DNA from: Brachionus plicatilis
Taxonomy: Eukaryota; Rotifera; Eurotatoria; Ploima; Brachionidae
DNA: 64,000 bases
Direction: 5' to 3'
Assembly (NCBI GenBank): GCA_010279815.1
Contig: QEOQ01000180.1
Location: 1,647,214 to 1,711,213 of the forward strand
Below, piece after piece: positions 40,792 to 52,781 of the stretch (positions within the stretch are counted from its first letter, which is position 1; every line of letters starts with the position of its first letter). The notes under the pieces were generated by a model. That model was not told where the DNA came from and did not search any database. It worked only from the letters and a program-made list of their open reading frames with translations. A program made the translations under genes and the position numbers.

Positions 40792-41712
40792 TTAAGAAGA
40801 ATAGCCAGCAGCAGCACTCACTGCAGTTCCATCTAGTGGATAATAGCCAGTCGATTGTGTTTGAGCTGCATTTCCGGCGGGGCTGTAAAAATTGTAATTG
40901 CTCCAGTTTGATTGAGGCTGAACAAAAAATTGACTATTTGCCGATGCAAATCCTTGACCAGCCCATTGTTGATGCTGAATTTGGCTGTGAATATTGTTCT
41001 GTCTCCATAAATTATTTTGAGAATTGTTCCAATTGCTCATGTAACCATGCTGCGACACTTGGTTGTAATTCTGAGAAAACATTTGCTGTTGTCTTTGGTT
41101 GTGCATTTGCGGCTTGACTTCAATTTGTTTCCCGTTAAATTGAATGTAGTGTTCTTTAAGCACCTGATTGGCACTCTCTTCCAGCTCAAAAGTAATAAAG
41201 CCAAATCCTCTTGGTCTTTGTTTGCTTTCGTCGTACATCATTCTGAATTCCTTAACGTTTCCGTATCTTGAGAAAAAATTAATAACATCCATGTCTTGGG
41301 TACCATGCGGTAAACCACCGACAAAAACTTTGCAATTGTTGTACTTGTTCGTATTAATGGAGGATAAAGACGAATTGGAATAAGACAAAATTGGTTGTCT
41401 CATTTGTTGCTGCTGCTGCAGCTGCTGTTGTTGCTGTTGCTGCTGCTGTTGTTGCTGATTGCATGGTTTAACATCAACCACTTTACCGTCTATTGTGTGT
41501 TGATTGCCCGATGACATTACTAAATCGGTTGATTGCTGATCTTTGAAGGTTACAAAGCCAAATCCGCGAGATGCGCCCGTTTCAGGGTTCCTCATCACTA
41601 TTGAATCTGTAACTTCGCCATATTTCATGAATTCATTTTGCAGCATTTCTTTAGTAGTGTTCCAGCTTAGACCGCCGATAAAAATTTTATTTGCTTGGCT
41701 GAAGTTTTTCAT
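40792..41712 (-). CDS. DAZAP1/Musashi-type RNA-binding protein with two RRMs, 306 aa
   Basis: Single-exon frame of 306 codons from ATG 41712 (MKNFSQANKIFIGG). RRM1 is at about 8-85 with RNP2 IFIGGL and RNP1 RGFGFVTF, followed by DGKVVDVKPCN. A poly-Gln tract follows (about 90-103). RRM2 is at about 126-205 with RNP2 VFVGGL and RNP1 RGFGFITF (YDESKQRPRGFGFITF). The C-terminus is Gln/Asn/Trp/Tyr-rich and disordered. The words KPCN and KQRPRGFGFITF favour DAZAP1 over Musashi or hnRNP A. Such proteins control mRNA translation and splicing in nucleus and cytoplasm. The lack of introns contrasts with the intron-rich neighbours and may reflect a retrocopy, but the frame is intact. Confidence 0.85.
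   Translation of the reverse strand: MKNFSQANKIFIGGLSWNTTKEMLQNEFMKYGEVTDSIVMRNPETGASRGFGFVTFKDQQSTDLVMSSGNQHTIDGKVVDVKPCNQQQQQQQQQQQQLQQQQQMRQPILSYSNSSLSSINTNKYNNCKVFVGGLPHGTQDMDVINFFSRYGNVKEFRMMYDESKQRPRGFGFITFELEESANQVLKEHYIQFNGKQIEVKPQMHNQRQQQMFSQNYNQVSQHGYMSNWNNSQNNLWRQNNIHSQIQHQQWAGQGFASANSQFFVQPQSNWSNYNFYSPAGNAAQTQSTGYYPLDGTAVSAAAGYSS
41403..41460. repeat. CAG/CAA (poly-Gln) microsatellite in coding sequence
   Basis: A run of CTG/TTG triplets on the plus strand encodes the poly-Gln linker between the two RRMs on the minus strand. Mixed CAG/CAA codons should stabilise its length. Confidence 0.8.
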
Positions 41713-42995
41713 TTTAAATTTAGTCCAAAAAAAATAACAAAAAAACTGGCTATAATTTGTTGAAAAAATTAAACAATAAGTCTCGTATATTTATATTTTT
41801 TTCGACATGTATCCTTAGAATTATGGTACAAATCATGACTTGGAAATTTCAGCGATAACTTGTTGCTTTATTTGCCATGAGCTACGAGTCTGATTAGAAT
41901 TTGTCTTAAGAAAAAGAGTGCAACGCGATTTAAATAAACATGTATTGGCAAATGGCGTATTCTTATGAAATTTTGCAGAAAAAAGGATATATTTTGATTT
42001 TAAAGCTGAATTGGAAATTAAACATTATAAAATTAACCTTTTAACTAGTTTTTTTGAATAAAAAATTGAAAAAAAACTTGTCAATTTTTTTTTTAATTTT
42101 AAATTTTCAACTAATTTTGAAATTGATAAAAATTTGAAGATTTTGAAAAAAAAATTTTTGTAACACCATAAATTCATAAGTTTCACTTTTTTTGTAATCA
42201 TTTTTCTTTAACTGTTTAAAAAAAATTTTAAATTGAGCCAACCGAAATCAAAAGGACAATTTTGGAAGATTTGGTTAGTTTTTTTAATTTGGTTTTCAAA
42301 ATGAATTACAATTTTAAGTCAGTAGTTAAAAAAAGGCTCAAACAAAAAACCATTTTCTTTATAAAATAATTAAAATTTTTATTAAAAATTTTCTAAAATT
42401 AAATTTTCAATTAAGAGTAGCGCTAAAATACTGAAAGATGTGCTTTTGATTTTTCAAAGCTTTAAGTCTAAATGCTTCAACATTCAAAAATAATTTTAAA
42501 ATGTTCTTCAATGCATCACGTTTATTAAAAATTTATAAAATCAAAACGCATTCATATTTTCAATTCCAAAAGTGATTCTATATATACAACATTTATGCAA
42601 ATTTGCCCAATTAAGCCCTAGAAAAATCTTAATTCGTACTTAGAACCAAACCAATAAATTTTTCAATTATTTTAAAACTGTAAGATATTTTTACTTAATT
42701 TTAATTATTTAAATTTGGATTTACGTCTTGTTTTAGAATCATATCTAATGGTTTACTTGAAGCCAAAATAGCTATCATCAAATTAGCTTAATTTAAACAT
42801 ATCATTTTTATCACGATACCAATATCGAATTAGATATTTTTAGTTAATTAAGCTAAGATTTTAAAAAAATACTAGGTATCATATTTGATTAAATTTTGTC
42901 AAAATAAATCTGAAATTCATTTTTTAAAGCTTCAATTTTTGCTTTCTCACATTTACAATTTTATTTTAGATTTTATCTTTTTAATCAGAAAAAAA
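41713..42995. other. Divergent intergenic region
   Basis: Lies between the minus-strand DAZAP1-like start and the plus-strand start at 42996. An acceptor-like TTTTAG at 42964-42969 suggests a 5'-UTR intron for the downstream gene. No other feature recognised. Confidence 0.35.
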
Positions 42996-43478
42996 ATGAT
43001 TGCTACTTCGAACGCCGAACAAAAAACATCAAGCAATGAAGAAGTGAATCCTTCAATTGTGGATGAAAGGGCCAAAACTGAAAACCTTAGTGAAAATAAT
43101 GAGTCTTATTCATCCGAAAAGACTCTGGATACATCTATTTCCAACACTTCTCCAAACACATCAGAAACAATTTCAAACATCGAAAACAATTTTAAAACGA
43201 CCAAAAATAATCCTCATTTTTATGATCAATCAATGAATGGGTATCAACCAAATTATGGCTATGGCTTTTGTCCGCCACAATTTTACGGATTTGATAATCC
43301 ACAAATGAATAATTTTGGTTATCAATTTGTGAATCCATATTATGACTATCAACAGCAAATGATGTTCTACCCGAACTATCCAACATATTTTCCAGCAGAT
43401 TTTCCACCAAACTGGAATTCATATGCACCAAAAAATTTCTATCAAGACAACCAAAGAAAATATAGAAATAATAGTAAC

Positions 43479-43511
<33 letters not shown>

Positions 43512-43988
43512 CAAAAAATGAATCAAAATGCTGATGCAAATGGTTACCAGCAACGAAGATACAAAAAACCATTCAATAGAAGGGGAGAAAATCAAAAGCC
43601 CGAGGAAGAAAAGCCCAAAATTGTAGACTATGATCTAATGAAGAATGAACAGGTATATGTGGATGCATTTCCGGCATTGGAGCCTAACAGTGGCGAAAAA
43701 ACAAGTCAGCAATCAGCAAAACAGGATGAGAATAATTCGACCGACGAAGCTATAGGTGTAAATAAGGAAAACGAATTGAAGAGAGTTAATTCTGGCGGAT
43801 GGGCGGGCAAAAAGTGGTCCGAAATTGTGAATGGCAATCAAGTGTATCCTGAGTACCATGAGGCAAATGGATCCAAACAAAAGGATAACGGTGAATCAAG
43901 TCTGGAAAAACAAATGAATGGACTTAAGATTTATAGTGACTCGGATTCGAATAAAATGTCATGTTGGAGTCAGCCTATTAAATGCTAA
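42996..43988 (+). CDS. YTH-less paralogue of the YTHDF N-terminal region, 330 aa
   Basis: One exon. The ATG at 42996 (MIATSN) is chosen because it aligns with MIASQN of the paralogue at 49518; the frame is open to 42885 without support. The N-terminus is Ser/Glu-rich. Then comes a Tyr/Asn/Pro-rich disordered part with YPNYPTYFPADF, a poly-Asn tract (AAT repeats, 43468-43511), and a block of 138 residues (173-310) identical to the paralogue, including RRYKKPFNRRG, VYVDAFPALEPN and GGWAGKKWSEIVNGNQ. It ends SLEKQMNGLKIYS...QPIKC. SLEKQMNGLKI resembles the SLEQGMVGLKI motif I recall from vertebrate YTHDF N-termini. No YTH exon is visible in the next 2 kb. It may be a condensate-forming or competitor protein, or a duplicate on its way to loss. 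Confidence 0.7.
43468..43511 (+). repeat. AAT microsatellite coding poly-Asn
   Basis: Tandem AAT (with one AGT/AAC variant) encodes about a dozen Asn residues at the left border of the block shared with the paralogue; the paralogue lacks it. Confidence 0.85.
43512..43925 (+). repeat. 414-bp block shared with 49989-50402
   Basis: Aligned by eye without gaps to 49989-50402. I count seven differences, all third-position synonymous (CAA/CAG twice, AAT/AAC, GGC/GGT, CAT/CAC, GAG/GAA, CTT/CTC). Outside the block the two genes align only in short words. Confidence 0.9.
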
Positions 43989-46072
43989 ATTTATGTCATC
44001 AGTGGGATGAAATCAAATAAAGCCAAAAGATAAATAATTTTTCAATACGAAACACTTTAAAAATAGAAAAAAGAAAGCAAGGGTTAAGGGAAATATGATT
44101 TAAAAAATACAAAAAGAAACTTTGATAGTTTGTGAATTATTTTTAGAAAGATAAATTATTTTTATTATTTTAATTGAAATTTTAATATTTCTTTTATTTT
44201 TTTTTTGAATATTCAAAAATCTTTAATTAGACAGAAATTATCATTAAAGTCATATAAAAGTTGTTATATCCATCTAATAAAGTGAAAATTTAAAAAATGA
44301 TTTTTAATTATAACTTTTATTTCAATCCCTAAATATTATTACCTCTAAAAAAATATAAAATGAATAAATTGAATGATATTTAAATAAATTTCTATGCTAA
44401 TATTCATCTTTATAAATAATACTTATAATTATTACTAAAGATCGTCTCAGTTACAAAAGAAAAATTAATATAATTTATTTATAATTGTTATTCTTGATCT
44501 CTTTTTTGGCTTCAATATTATAATCTAGCCTATGCTAAAGATCATTATTTTAACAGTTCACGTACAATTTAAAAAAAGAAACAGATAAAAGTAGTTCACA
44601 TAAAATTTTGGTATTTTTTCCTTGTTTATTTCTACTAAAATTAAGGAAATTTTGGTAAAAAATATTTTTAAAATAGATGGTGCAAGTCACAAATGGTTTT
44701 TATAAAATTTATCTTTTAACCAACATTTTAATTTCAAAGTTATCTTTAAAATACCAGCTTTATCTGTTAATTAACGCCATTAGTTTCATAATAAAAACGT
44801 TACAAAAATATCATGGCTTTGTTTTAAGCGAACTCAATATACCCAAAAAATGTGACATTATGACAACTTCGGTTAAAAAAATAATATATATTATATATTT
44901 TTTGACTTGAAAATTTAGTATGGTTGATGTTAGATTATTTTTTTTAAAAAAAGGTGAATTTTTAATTTTTCAGTCTACGAAAATGGTAATCAAAAATATT
45001 TTTTTAAATACGCGTTTTAGCTTTTAGATGGAGAATATTATGCTGAGTTTTTAAAAAATGTTTTATATGACAAATTATTTTACTATTTGAAAACCATTTA
45101 TATAAAATTTGTTAGTGGAAAAAATTTTAAAAAAATGAAATATGATATCAATAATTTTTAAAAACAACTTTTAAAGTACTTCTTGCTTCTTTCTTTATTT
45201 TAAAAAATATTTAAATTTTTTAAAATTGTTATTATTGAACGAATAGTGAGTATCAAAAAATAAATCTCTTTGAAATTTATCGTTTAGTTTAGGGTGTAAG
45301 AAATATAGATAGTGATTTTTTATTTTATTTTTTTTATAATTTAGAATGGTCAAACTTATTATATATTATTTACTAGATTCTATTGCAAATTGGAGAAATT
45401 TTAATTTAAATACACAATTAATCAGAAAATAGAAAATAAAATTACTAATAAAATAATTAAATAGGTTGTTAAGTAAGATGTTAGTTTATCATTTTCATAA
45501 ATTAAACTGATTTTTTCTTTTATTAAAAATTCCTAGATATACAATTAAGCTGATTGAAGGGAACCAGAAAATTTTGGATAATTTTTTTATTTAGAATAAA
45601 AAATATTTTATAAAATGCCGTACTCCTAAAATATTACTCTGCAAAAACTTGAACCCTATTAAAACTCTATTTGTTTTACAACAAAATTAAATCATCTAAA
45701 TTGTGAAGTTTTTGCTCATGAAATCACCAGATTTGGCCTAACTGTTTACAACTATTTAATTTGGATATTTGAAATAATTTTTTTTATTAATTTATCGATT
45801 AAAAATCAAATTTGAGACTATAATTTTTATGAAAATTAAATTTTCTTAGAAAAAAAAATTGAACATAAATGAATGGAATTTCTGATCATTTAATTTCATT
45901 TTTAAAGTTGGTAAAGACCAAGAAATATTTTGAATGAATCAAACAAAAGTCTCCAATTGATTGAAGTTATAGGCAAAGTTATCTGTATACAAATAGAGTG
46001 AGATATTTTCGAATACCGAGCTATACTCAAAAACAAATTCAGAGCAATTAAGTCAATGTATTATGAATAAAA
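43989..46072. other. Intergenic region
   Basis: AT-rich. A 77-codon plus frame at 44677-44910 is Ile/Leu/Lys-rich and has no recognisable motif. I searched here for a YTH exon for the upstream gene and saw none. Confidence 0.4.
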
Positions 46073-46285
46073 GACTGCAATGGCTTGGACATGTACTAAG
46101 AATGAAATAAACACGGATACCAAAAAGAAAGAGCCCTTCAATGGAAACCTCAAGAGAGACGTAAGTTAAGATGACCAATGGTAACATGGAGGTAAAATAT
46201 CACCAAAGAGCTCATCGAGGATAAAGGCAAAATATCGACTTGAGCGAAAATCAAAAGTAATGACCCTATCCTCCACAAGAAGTGA
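46073..46285 (+). pseudogene. Second relic of the LINE ORF2 C-terminus
   Basis: Plus-strand conceptual reading LQWLGHVLRM, stop, TRIPK, frameshift, RALQWKPQERRKLR, stop, PMVTWR, stop, NITKELIE. This is the same conserved block as at 5956-6150 but longer and differently broken, so the two are independent copies of one family. Confidence 0.7.
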
Positions 46286-46631
46286 ACAAGGAAAAGAAAA
46301 AAAGGAAAACAAGTTATCTTTGCGCTTAAAATGGAATTAATAATTGAACTTTATTACTGCTACTACTACTTATCGGATCGGCTTTTCCATAGCCACTCGA
46401 TAAACCATAATATTTTCTAAAATTCCATATATAAATCTTAAGTTTAGAATTTAAAATGATTGAATAATTTAGCCTTTTGGATAACAAATTTTGTTTAATA
46501 AAATGTTTTTATTTTTTGTCCAATTATACAATTTATTTAAGCATTAGTTTATTTAGAAAAAACAAAAACAAAAATAGCAACACAAAATTACTTTTTCTGG
46601 CAACATTTACCATTTAAATTAAATGAATAAT

Positions 46632-47072
46632 TTATATTGGTTTTATCTTGAAATGAAGACCAATCAATGAGAAAACTAGACATTTTACATCTTGAACCAA
46701 ATAATAAAAGCATCTCAGGCCTTCAGGATCCTTGCTGTTGTTGATATCGACCAACGATCCTATTTTAGAAGTAGTGAACGATATATGTTCATCGCCCATT
46801 ACGATTTCCAACTCTTGTCTACCAACTCGATCCGGCGGAGGCCACAATTCATCGTCCTCTTTCATTATCTCAGAGTCTTCTATAATTCGCTTGAGCTCTT
46901 CCATCACAGTTTTGTTCACATACGCCTCCTTACGGATAAGAGTATCATTTTTGTAATTTGAGTTGTTGGCATAGCGGAGTTTTCCATCGGGCCTGAATTC
47001 AAACTCCAAAAACTCGTGACCGAACTTGCCCTTGTGTCCTACGTAGTAGCGTAGATAAAAATCACTTGACAT
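46632..47072 (-). CDS. MAGO: Mago nashi (exon junction complex core), 146 aa
   Basis: An intronless 146-codon frame, exactly the usual Mago length. [20 protein letters not shown], the strand [31 protein letters not shown] and the C-terminal helix [20 protein letters not shown], ending KIKPI, are all conserved. Mago binds Y14/RBM8A and eIF4A3 in the exon junction complex that marks spliced mRNAs for localisation, translation and nonsense-mediated decay. No break or unusual residue is seen. The absence of introns may indicate retroposition, but the gene looks fully functional. There are no same-strand neighbours close enough to suggest co-transcription. Confidence 0.97.
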   Translation of the reverse strand: MSSDFYLRYYVGHKGKFGHEFLEFEFRPDGKLRYANNSNYKNDTLIRKEAYVNKTVMEELKRIIEDSEIMKEDDELWPPPDRVGRQELEIVMGDEHISFTTSKIGSLVDINNSKDPEGLRCFYYLVQDVKCLVFSLIGLHFKIKPI

Positions 47073-49517
47073 CTTAAAAAATTTTGGACAAAATAAAATG
47101 CTAATAGTAGACTAATATAAAAATGGAATATAAAAAATTTGAACACATTCTGAAATTTGAATGTGAAAACCATGAGAACATGTTTTTTTTTCTAAAACCA
47201 TTTTAAAGTTAACAAAAAATCTGCTTGCATTTAAAAGCGTTCAAATTAGTTGCTAAAGCTCTGAATCTATATTTCAAGCTTTTTGTTGATTCATTTTGCT
47301 TTTGATTTAGCATCAGACAATTTCTATCTATTCAGTTTTTAAATAAAAATTTCAATTGTATCTTTAAAGAGCAATTTCTTAACCAAGCTAAATGGGCCAG
47401 GATGGCAAGTATTTTTTATTTTTAGTAAAACTTCCGCCATAAAATAAACTGCTGATGTCATGATTTATGAATGAATTTATGTAACTCTGTTCACATACAA
47501 GTACTTGAGTAATTTAAAAAAAAATTGAATAAACAATCCAAAGTCTAATTTTAAAATTATTTTCCAAAGGTTTATGAAAAGATTTTTTTAAATCGAACCA
47601 TGTCTATTTTCATGTCCACTTCTGGTCAATGAAGACACAATTTTTTGATAAAAATTTCAACAATTAAAATTGTTTTTTATTTTATTTTATTTTATTCTAT
47701 TCATATTTCAGTGCTTTTATGTATATGTAGTACATTTGAATGCTGTTTCTAATTTTTTAGCGTTTTTGATTTCGCGTTGATGCTCTCTAACTCATTCGTC
47801 GTCATTAGTTTTATTGGTGTTTAAATCTTTAACATTTTTCGATACGTAAATTTTATAAATTATGTAAATTTATAAAATCTTGTGTTGATAGATTTGTGTT
47901 TAATTTTTATATTTACTAGTTTATAGAAGTATTTGAATTATTTTTGGCTGAAAACGCCAAGTGGCTCATCTAGTTGACCAAAAGGAACTTATAGATTTGT
48001 GCACCGGCAACAAGGGCACATGATGCAACATGACTAATTTTGTTTTTTACCTAAAATGAACATTTATGTAACTAATCTATTTAAGGATGCCAACTAACAA
48101 TTTAAATAATGTCAGACTGGATCAAAATTAAGTACAGGTAATTGGCTATAAATGTTAACTGCTGATTCAATGGCCTATTCGAACGAATAGAGAATAAATA
48201 GGTTATACTGTTTTGATTAGTCATCATGATTGTTGTTTTTTTAATAAATTAAGGATTTATTTATTTTTGGGGTTCTACAAAACGAGAGGTAATTTTAAAT
48301 TATTTTTTTTATCAATTATTAATAAACTATTAATTTAATTGATTAAGAATAAGCTTTAAAAACTTTTTTACTAAAGATACTGGAAATAATTCTAATGATG
48401 TTAAAAAAAGTTCGATGAAATTTTTAATTCTGTATTTCTATATCATATGTATTTTATTAGGAAGTAAATATTTTGATTAGTTAGTTATTTAATGCGATAC
48501 GATAAACGGAATTATACTGTAAAAATTATCTAGTTTTTTTTTTTTTACAATGAAGATAAAATTTCATTTTCCGTCATAATATTATTCTTTCCAGAATTCA
48601 CGAAAGTTATTGAAAATTATACTTCCTTTTGAATGAAGAAAAAATAATAAAACAAAATTAAATAATACACAAGTGTGTTATTTTTCATTTAGAATTTGTT
48701 TGTGATTACTTTTGATAGAATTAGATAAAAACATAGCTATTTTTATTCTAGAGAAAAATATTTCGATAATTTACAATATTAGAGATATCAGATTAACTAT
48801 AAAAATTAAACTTATTTTTTGGTTGCACTTTTTTAGCAAAAGCTAAATTTTAAGTCACTACTTAAAAATAACTTTTTCTTTCATTTTTTAAACGCTTCTT
48901 TTTTTAATATAAAATAATTTAAGAAATTGTGTAAGAAATTTTGATTTGCTTCACTTTTCCCTGAAATTCATGCGCTCTGTTTTCTAAACTTATTTTTTTT
49001 AATCATCATTTATCTCCAAATTCATTAAACATCTATTTTTTTTATGAGATAACTAATATTCTGTGAAAACATTTCTAGTTTAGAATTTAATCAGGTAATT
49101 GTGCCAAATTTCACACGACTTGTTCATTGGAGGCATTGAAACCTTCAAACAGCTCCCCCTCAGGATCATTCAATTGTTACATAAAATTAGAGGCCTATTC
49201 TTTTTTTATCACAACAAAATTAATGTTTTTTTTTTTAGATAACACTATAAATTTTATTTTTTTTTATCCAGGTGTTAAGAGTATTACGTTTATTACACAA
49301 CTTGTAAATTTTGAACTCTATGTCGCTTAACAAGGTCAAAAGATATAAAAGTATAAAAGTTCATTGAAGATAAAATTCTTTAAGGAAACCGTTTTAAGTA
49401 AATATTAATGTACTAGTTATGTTTTTTTTTAGATTTTGTTTACTTTAAAAGAACAAAATAAAAAGCGAAAAAATATTTTTTTAAAATAAAATTCCTAGAC
49501 TTTTACCAAAACAAAAA
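47073..49517. other. Intergenic region
   Basis: Divergent region between Mago (minus) and the YTHDF-like gene (plus). It contains a short (TTTTA)n run at about 47675-47697. A 67-codon frame at 49127-49330 has slightly higher GC at its start but no recognisable motif; it may be a 5'-UTR exon of the YTHDF-like gene. Confidence 0.35.
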
Positions 49518-52500
49518 ATGATTGCCTCGCAAAATTTCGATAACATCAATGAAAAAATCGAAGCCACCAATCCGGCCACGTCCCACGACGAAATCAAGAA
49601 AACTGATTGTGCCGAATCGAACGTCAAGTCCTCAAACTCGTCAAGTATTCCCTCAGTATCCTCATCATCTTTTAACTCGTTTGTCAACTCTCCGAATACA
49701 TCGACCTCATCATCACCGACAAACAAAGAAAGCAATACCAAGAAGAAGTTTGCCAAGAGCAATTACTCTGATCCATTGCTCGATTTTTACAATCAAAGCT
49801 ATGGATATTATTTTCCATACAACGACATGTCCAATCCATTGGTGAATTCTTATTACGAATATGCACAAATGTTCGGATATCCAAGTTATCCAACATATTT
49901 TCCGGTTGATTTTTCACAAGGTTGGATTCCTAATGGACCCAAAGAGTACAATGGAGACAGAAGAAAGGACAAGGCCTTGAACAGCAGTCAGAAAATGAAT
50001 CAAAATGCTGATGCAAACGGTTACCAGCAGCGAAGATACAAAAAACCATTCAATAGAAGGGGAGAAAATCAAAAGCCCGAGGAAGAAAAGCCCAAAATTG
50101 TAGACTATGATCTAATGAAGAATGAACAGGTATATGTGGATGCATTTCCGGCATTGGAGCCTAACAGTGGTGAAAAAACAAGTCAGCAATCAGCAAAACA
50201 GGATGAGAATAATTCGACCGACGAAGCTATAGGTGTAAATAAGGAAAACGAATTGAAGAGAGTTAATTCTGGCGGATGGGCGGGCAAAAAGTGGTCCGAA
50301 ATTGTGAATGGCAATCAAGTGTATCCTGAGTACCACGAAGCAAATGGATCCAAACAAAAGGATAACGGTGAATCAAGTCTGGAAAAACAAATGAATGGAC
50401 TCAATATTCAAGAAACACTATGTAATAGTGAAACCTGTAGCCAAAAATCTGAGAGGACAAACTCAAAAAAATCAAATTATAAAAAAAATAATTATGATCC
50501 AAATTACTATTACAATCAAAATAGTCAAAGTAATGGTTTTAGTTTTTAAATTATTCTTTTATGTTCATCAATTTTTTTCAAATAATTCAAGATACTGTAA
50601 AATTAAGTCTGATCCATTTTAACTCCATCTAGAAATTTTTATTGTGATAAAAAATGAAGTAGCTTTATCAAATTTTTGGAATTCTTTCAGGGGAGCTAGA
50701 AGACGAATTCTCACCACAAAACAATAAAATAATTTTCAAAAATTTCACCAAGCTGTTTAAACCATCATTTTATACAAGTAGCAAGTCAAAAGTTTTAGAA
50801 AAATATTTTAATATTATTATACATAAAATTATACCATAAAGCTTAAAATTTATAATTAATATTTATAGCTAGTTTTTTAAAACGTTTTCTAATTTTAGCA
50901 ATTTATAAACCAAAAAGCTTTTTTTAATCTAGTTTTAAACCTGATTTTTATAAAATTCAAAGTCTGACAATTCAGAAAAATTTATTTATAGCTTAGAGTT
51001 ACAATTTGAATTTTTTTGATTTACTGAAATTATCTGAAAAGGAACAAGAGTAAACGATAAGAATTTTAAATTCTATCAACCATAATGAATTGATATTTCA
51101 AATTCTTCTTTATATTTTCTTTCAAAAGTGCAAGTCATGACTTTTGAAAAAAAAGTCAGATTTTGACTCGGACTATGAATAACCCTTTTTTTATTAATTT
51201 TCAGACTTTGACTTTAATGCAAGTCTGGTTTAGACCTAAATTATCAAAAAATATCTGTTTGCTTAAAAGAAACTTTAATTCGCAAAAGTTTATATGAAAT
51301 ATAAATAAATATATTTTTTGCATCAATTTCGTTTTACCATTTTAGTAATTATTTAAGATTGTTTTATAAACAGTTTTCATTCAGCCTAATTTTTATCAGA
51401 AAAATTTCATTTTTTTCAGGATCTATCATCACTCTTGTGTATTATTTAATAATTTTTAAACTCACGGAAAAATTAAAAAAAATACATATTAAAAATATGT
51501 TAAATACTAAACTTTATTAATAATTAAAAATAAAAAACATTTATCCCTTACTAGGAAATCAGATCACATAAGAGGAGCCAAATTTTTATTAGAATTAAGG
51601 TTCTAGTAGCTCTTGCTGCGAGATTCTAGAATTTAGAACATCTTAGTCCATCAATAAAAAATCATTTCTGATTTAAGCTGTGAATCTTTCACCATAAATT
51701 CTCATGCTATTCTTTCTAAACTCGAGACAAAACTCTGATTTGTGTTCTGTTAACCAAGACCACTAGTTCAACTTTCTCCAAGCCACCAAGTATAATCTTT
51801 GACTTCACTTTGCCAGTCGAATTCTCTCTTATATTTTAATTTAAAAAAAATTTAAATTCCTATTCTAAATATTTTTAATTAATTTAAAATTAAATATTGA
51901 ATTAAAATTTTGATGAACAGAAATTGATTTCTTTATTAAAAAACAAAAAATATTTACTTATTTTTAATTCAGATTTTGATTATCATTTGCAACAACAATT
52001 TTACAATGAGTACAAAAACTTTTACGGCCCCAAGATCGACGTTGATAGCTCAATTATCGACTCGCTGAATCCGAGTGAATTTTGTTACGCAGGTGAGCAG
52101 GAAGGTGCAAAGGACTCGCGTTTTTTTGTCATCAAAAGTAACTCTCGCGATGATGTGCTGCACAGCATAAAGCATGGAATTTGGTGTTCGACCAAATACG
52201 GAAACAATAAGCTCAATCAGGCTTTTTTGGACAAGAAAAGTCACGCTTCAATCTATTTATTTTTTTCAGTAAACACATCTGGCATGTTCTCAGGAATGGC
52301 TGAAATGACGTCCCAGGTAGATTTTGATACCAAGTCGGAATTGTGGACCCAGGACAAATGGAAAGGCAAATTTGACCTAAAGTGGATTTTTGTCAAAGAC
52401 GTGCCAAACTCCAAGCTCAAGCATATTACCTTGCCAAATAACGAAAATAAACCTGTGACGCATTCACGTGATGCTCAAGAAATTCCGTTCGATAGCGGCG

Positions 52501-52682
52501 TCGAAATGCTTAATATATTCAGAAGTTATAAGCACATGACGACTCTGTTGGAGAACCAGTCTGACCTGTATCAGGCAGATAGTTACATGTATAATTTGAT
52601 GTTTCATTTTTATGCAGCCCAAGCAAGGTATTCCAAGTACCATTACAGATCTAGTGATTACAAGTGGAAGAATCCGGCTTAG
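49518..52682 (+). CDS. YTHDF: YTHDF-type m6A reader, two exons, 573 aa
   Basis: Exon 1 is 49518-50529. A donor CAAA|GTAATG at 50530 and the acceptor TTCAG|AT at 51971-51972 share phase 1, giving 573 aa, the normal YTHDF length. Exon 1 alone would stop at 50549 after six more codons. The N-terminal 337 residues are disordered and Tyr/Asn/Ser/Pro-rich. The YTH domain (about 380-530) has RFFVIKSNSRDDVLHSIKHG, IWCSTKYGNNKLNQAF, SQVDF and DKWKGKFDLKWIFVKDVPN. The three cage tryptophans fall at 408, 462 and 467 with the spacing of human YTHDF1 (411/465/470). The family binds N6-methyladenosine in mRNA and promotes decay or translation in the cytoplasm. The YTH exon is certain; joining it to exon 1 is inferred from phase, length and order. 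An in-frame extension follows the stop. Confidence 0.85.
49989..50402 (+). repeat. 414-bp block shared with 43512-43925
   Basis: Partner of the block in the YTH-less paralogue; see there for differences. It lies wholly inside exon 1 and stops about 130 bp before the proposed splice donor. Confidence 0.9.
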
Positions 52683-52781
52683 AACAAAGAGAATAATGCG
52701 ACTAGCTCAATGAGCGACACAAGCACTGACCCAAAAGATTGTGCATCCACGTGCGAGAGTGCCGAAGCACCTGCCAATTAG
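52683..52781 (+). other. In-frame open extension after the YTHDF stop codon
   Basis: Directly after TAG 52680-52682 the same frame stays open for 32 codons (NKENNATSSMSDTSTDPKDC, then ASTCESAEAPAN) to a second TAG at 52779-52781. The composition is Ser/Thr/Asp/Glu-rich with GC well above the flanking non-coding DNA, so it looks like former or conditional coding sequence. Confidence 0.6.

Noticed and set aside
43192..43572. 126-codon minus frame with a poly-Tyr run
   Set aside because: It is the antisense of the AAT (poly-Asn) repeat and neighbouring coding sequence of the YTH-less paralogue.
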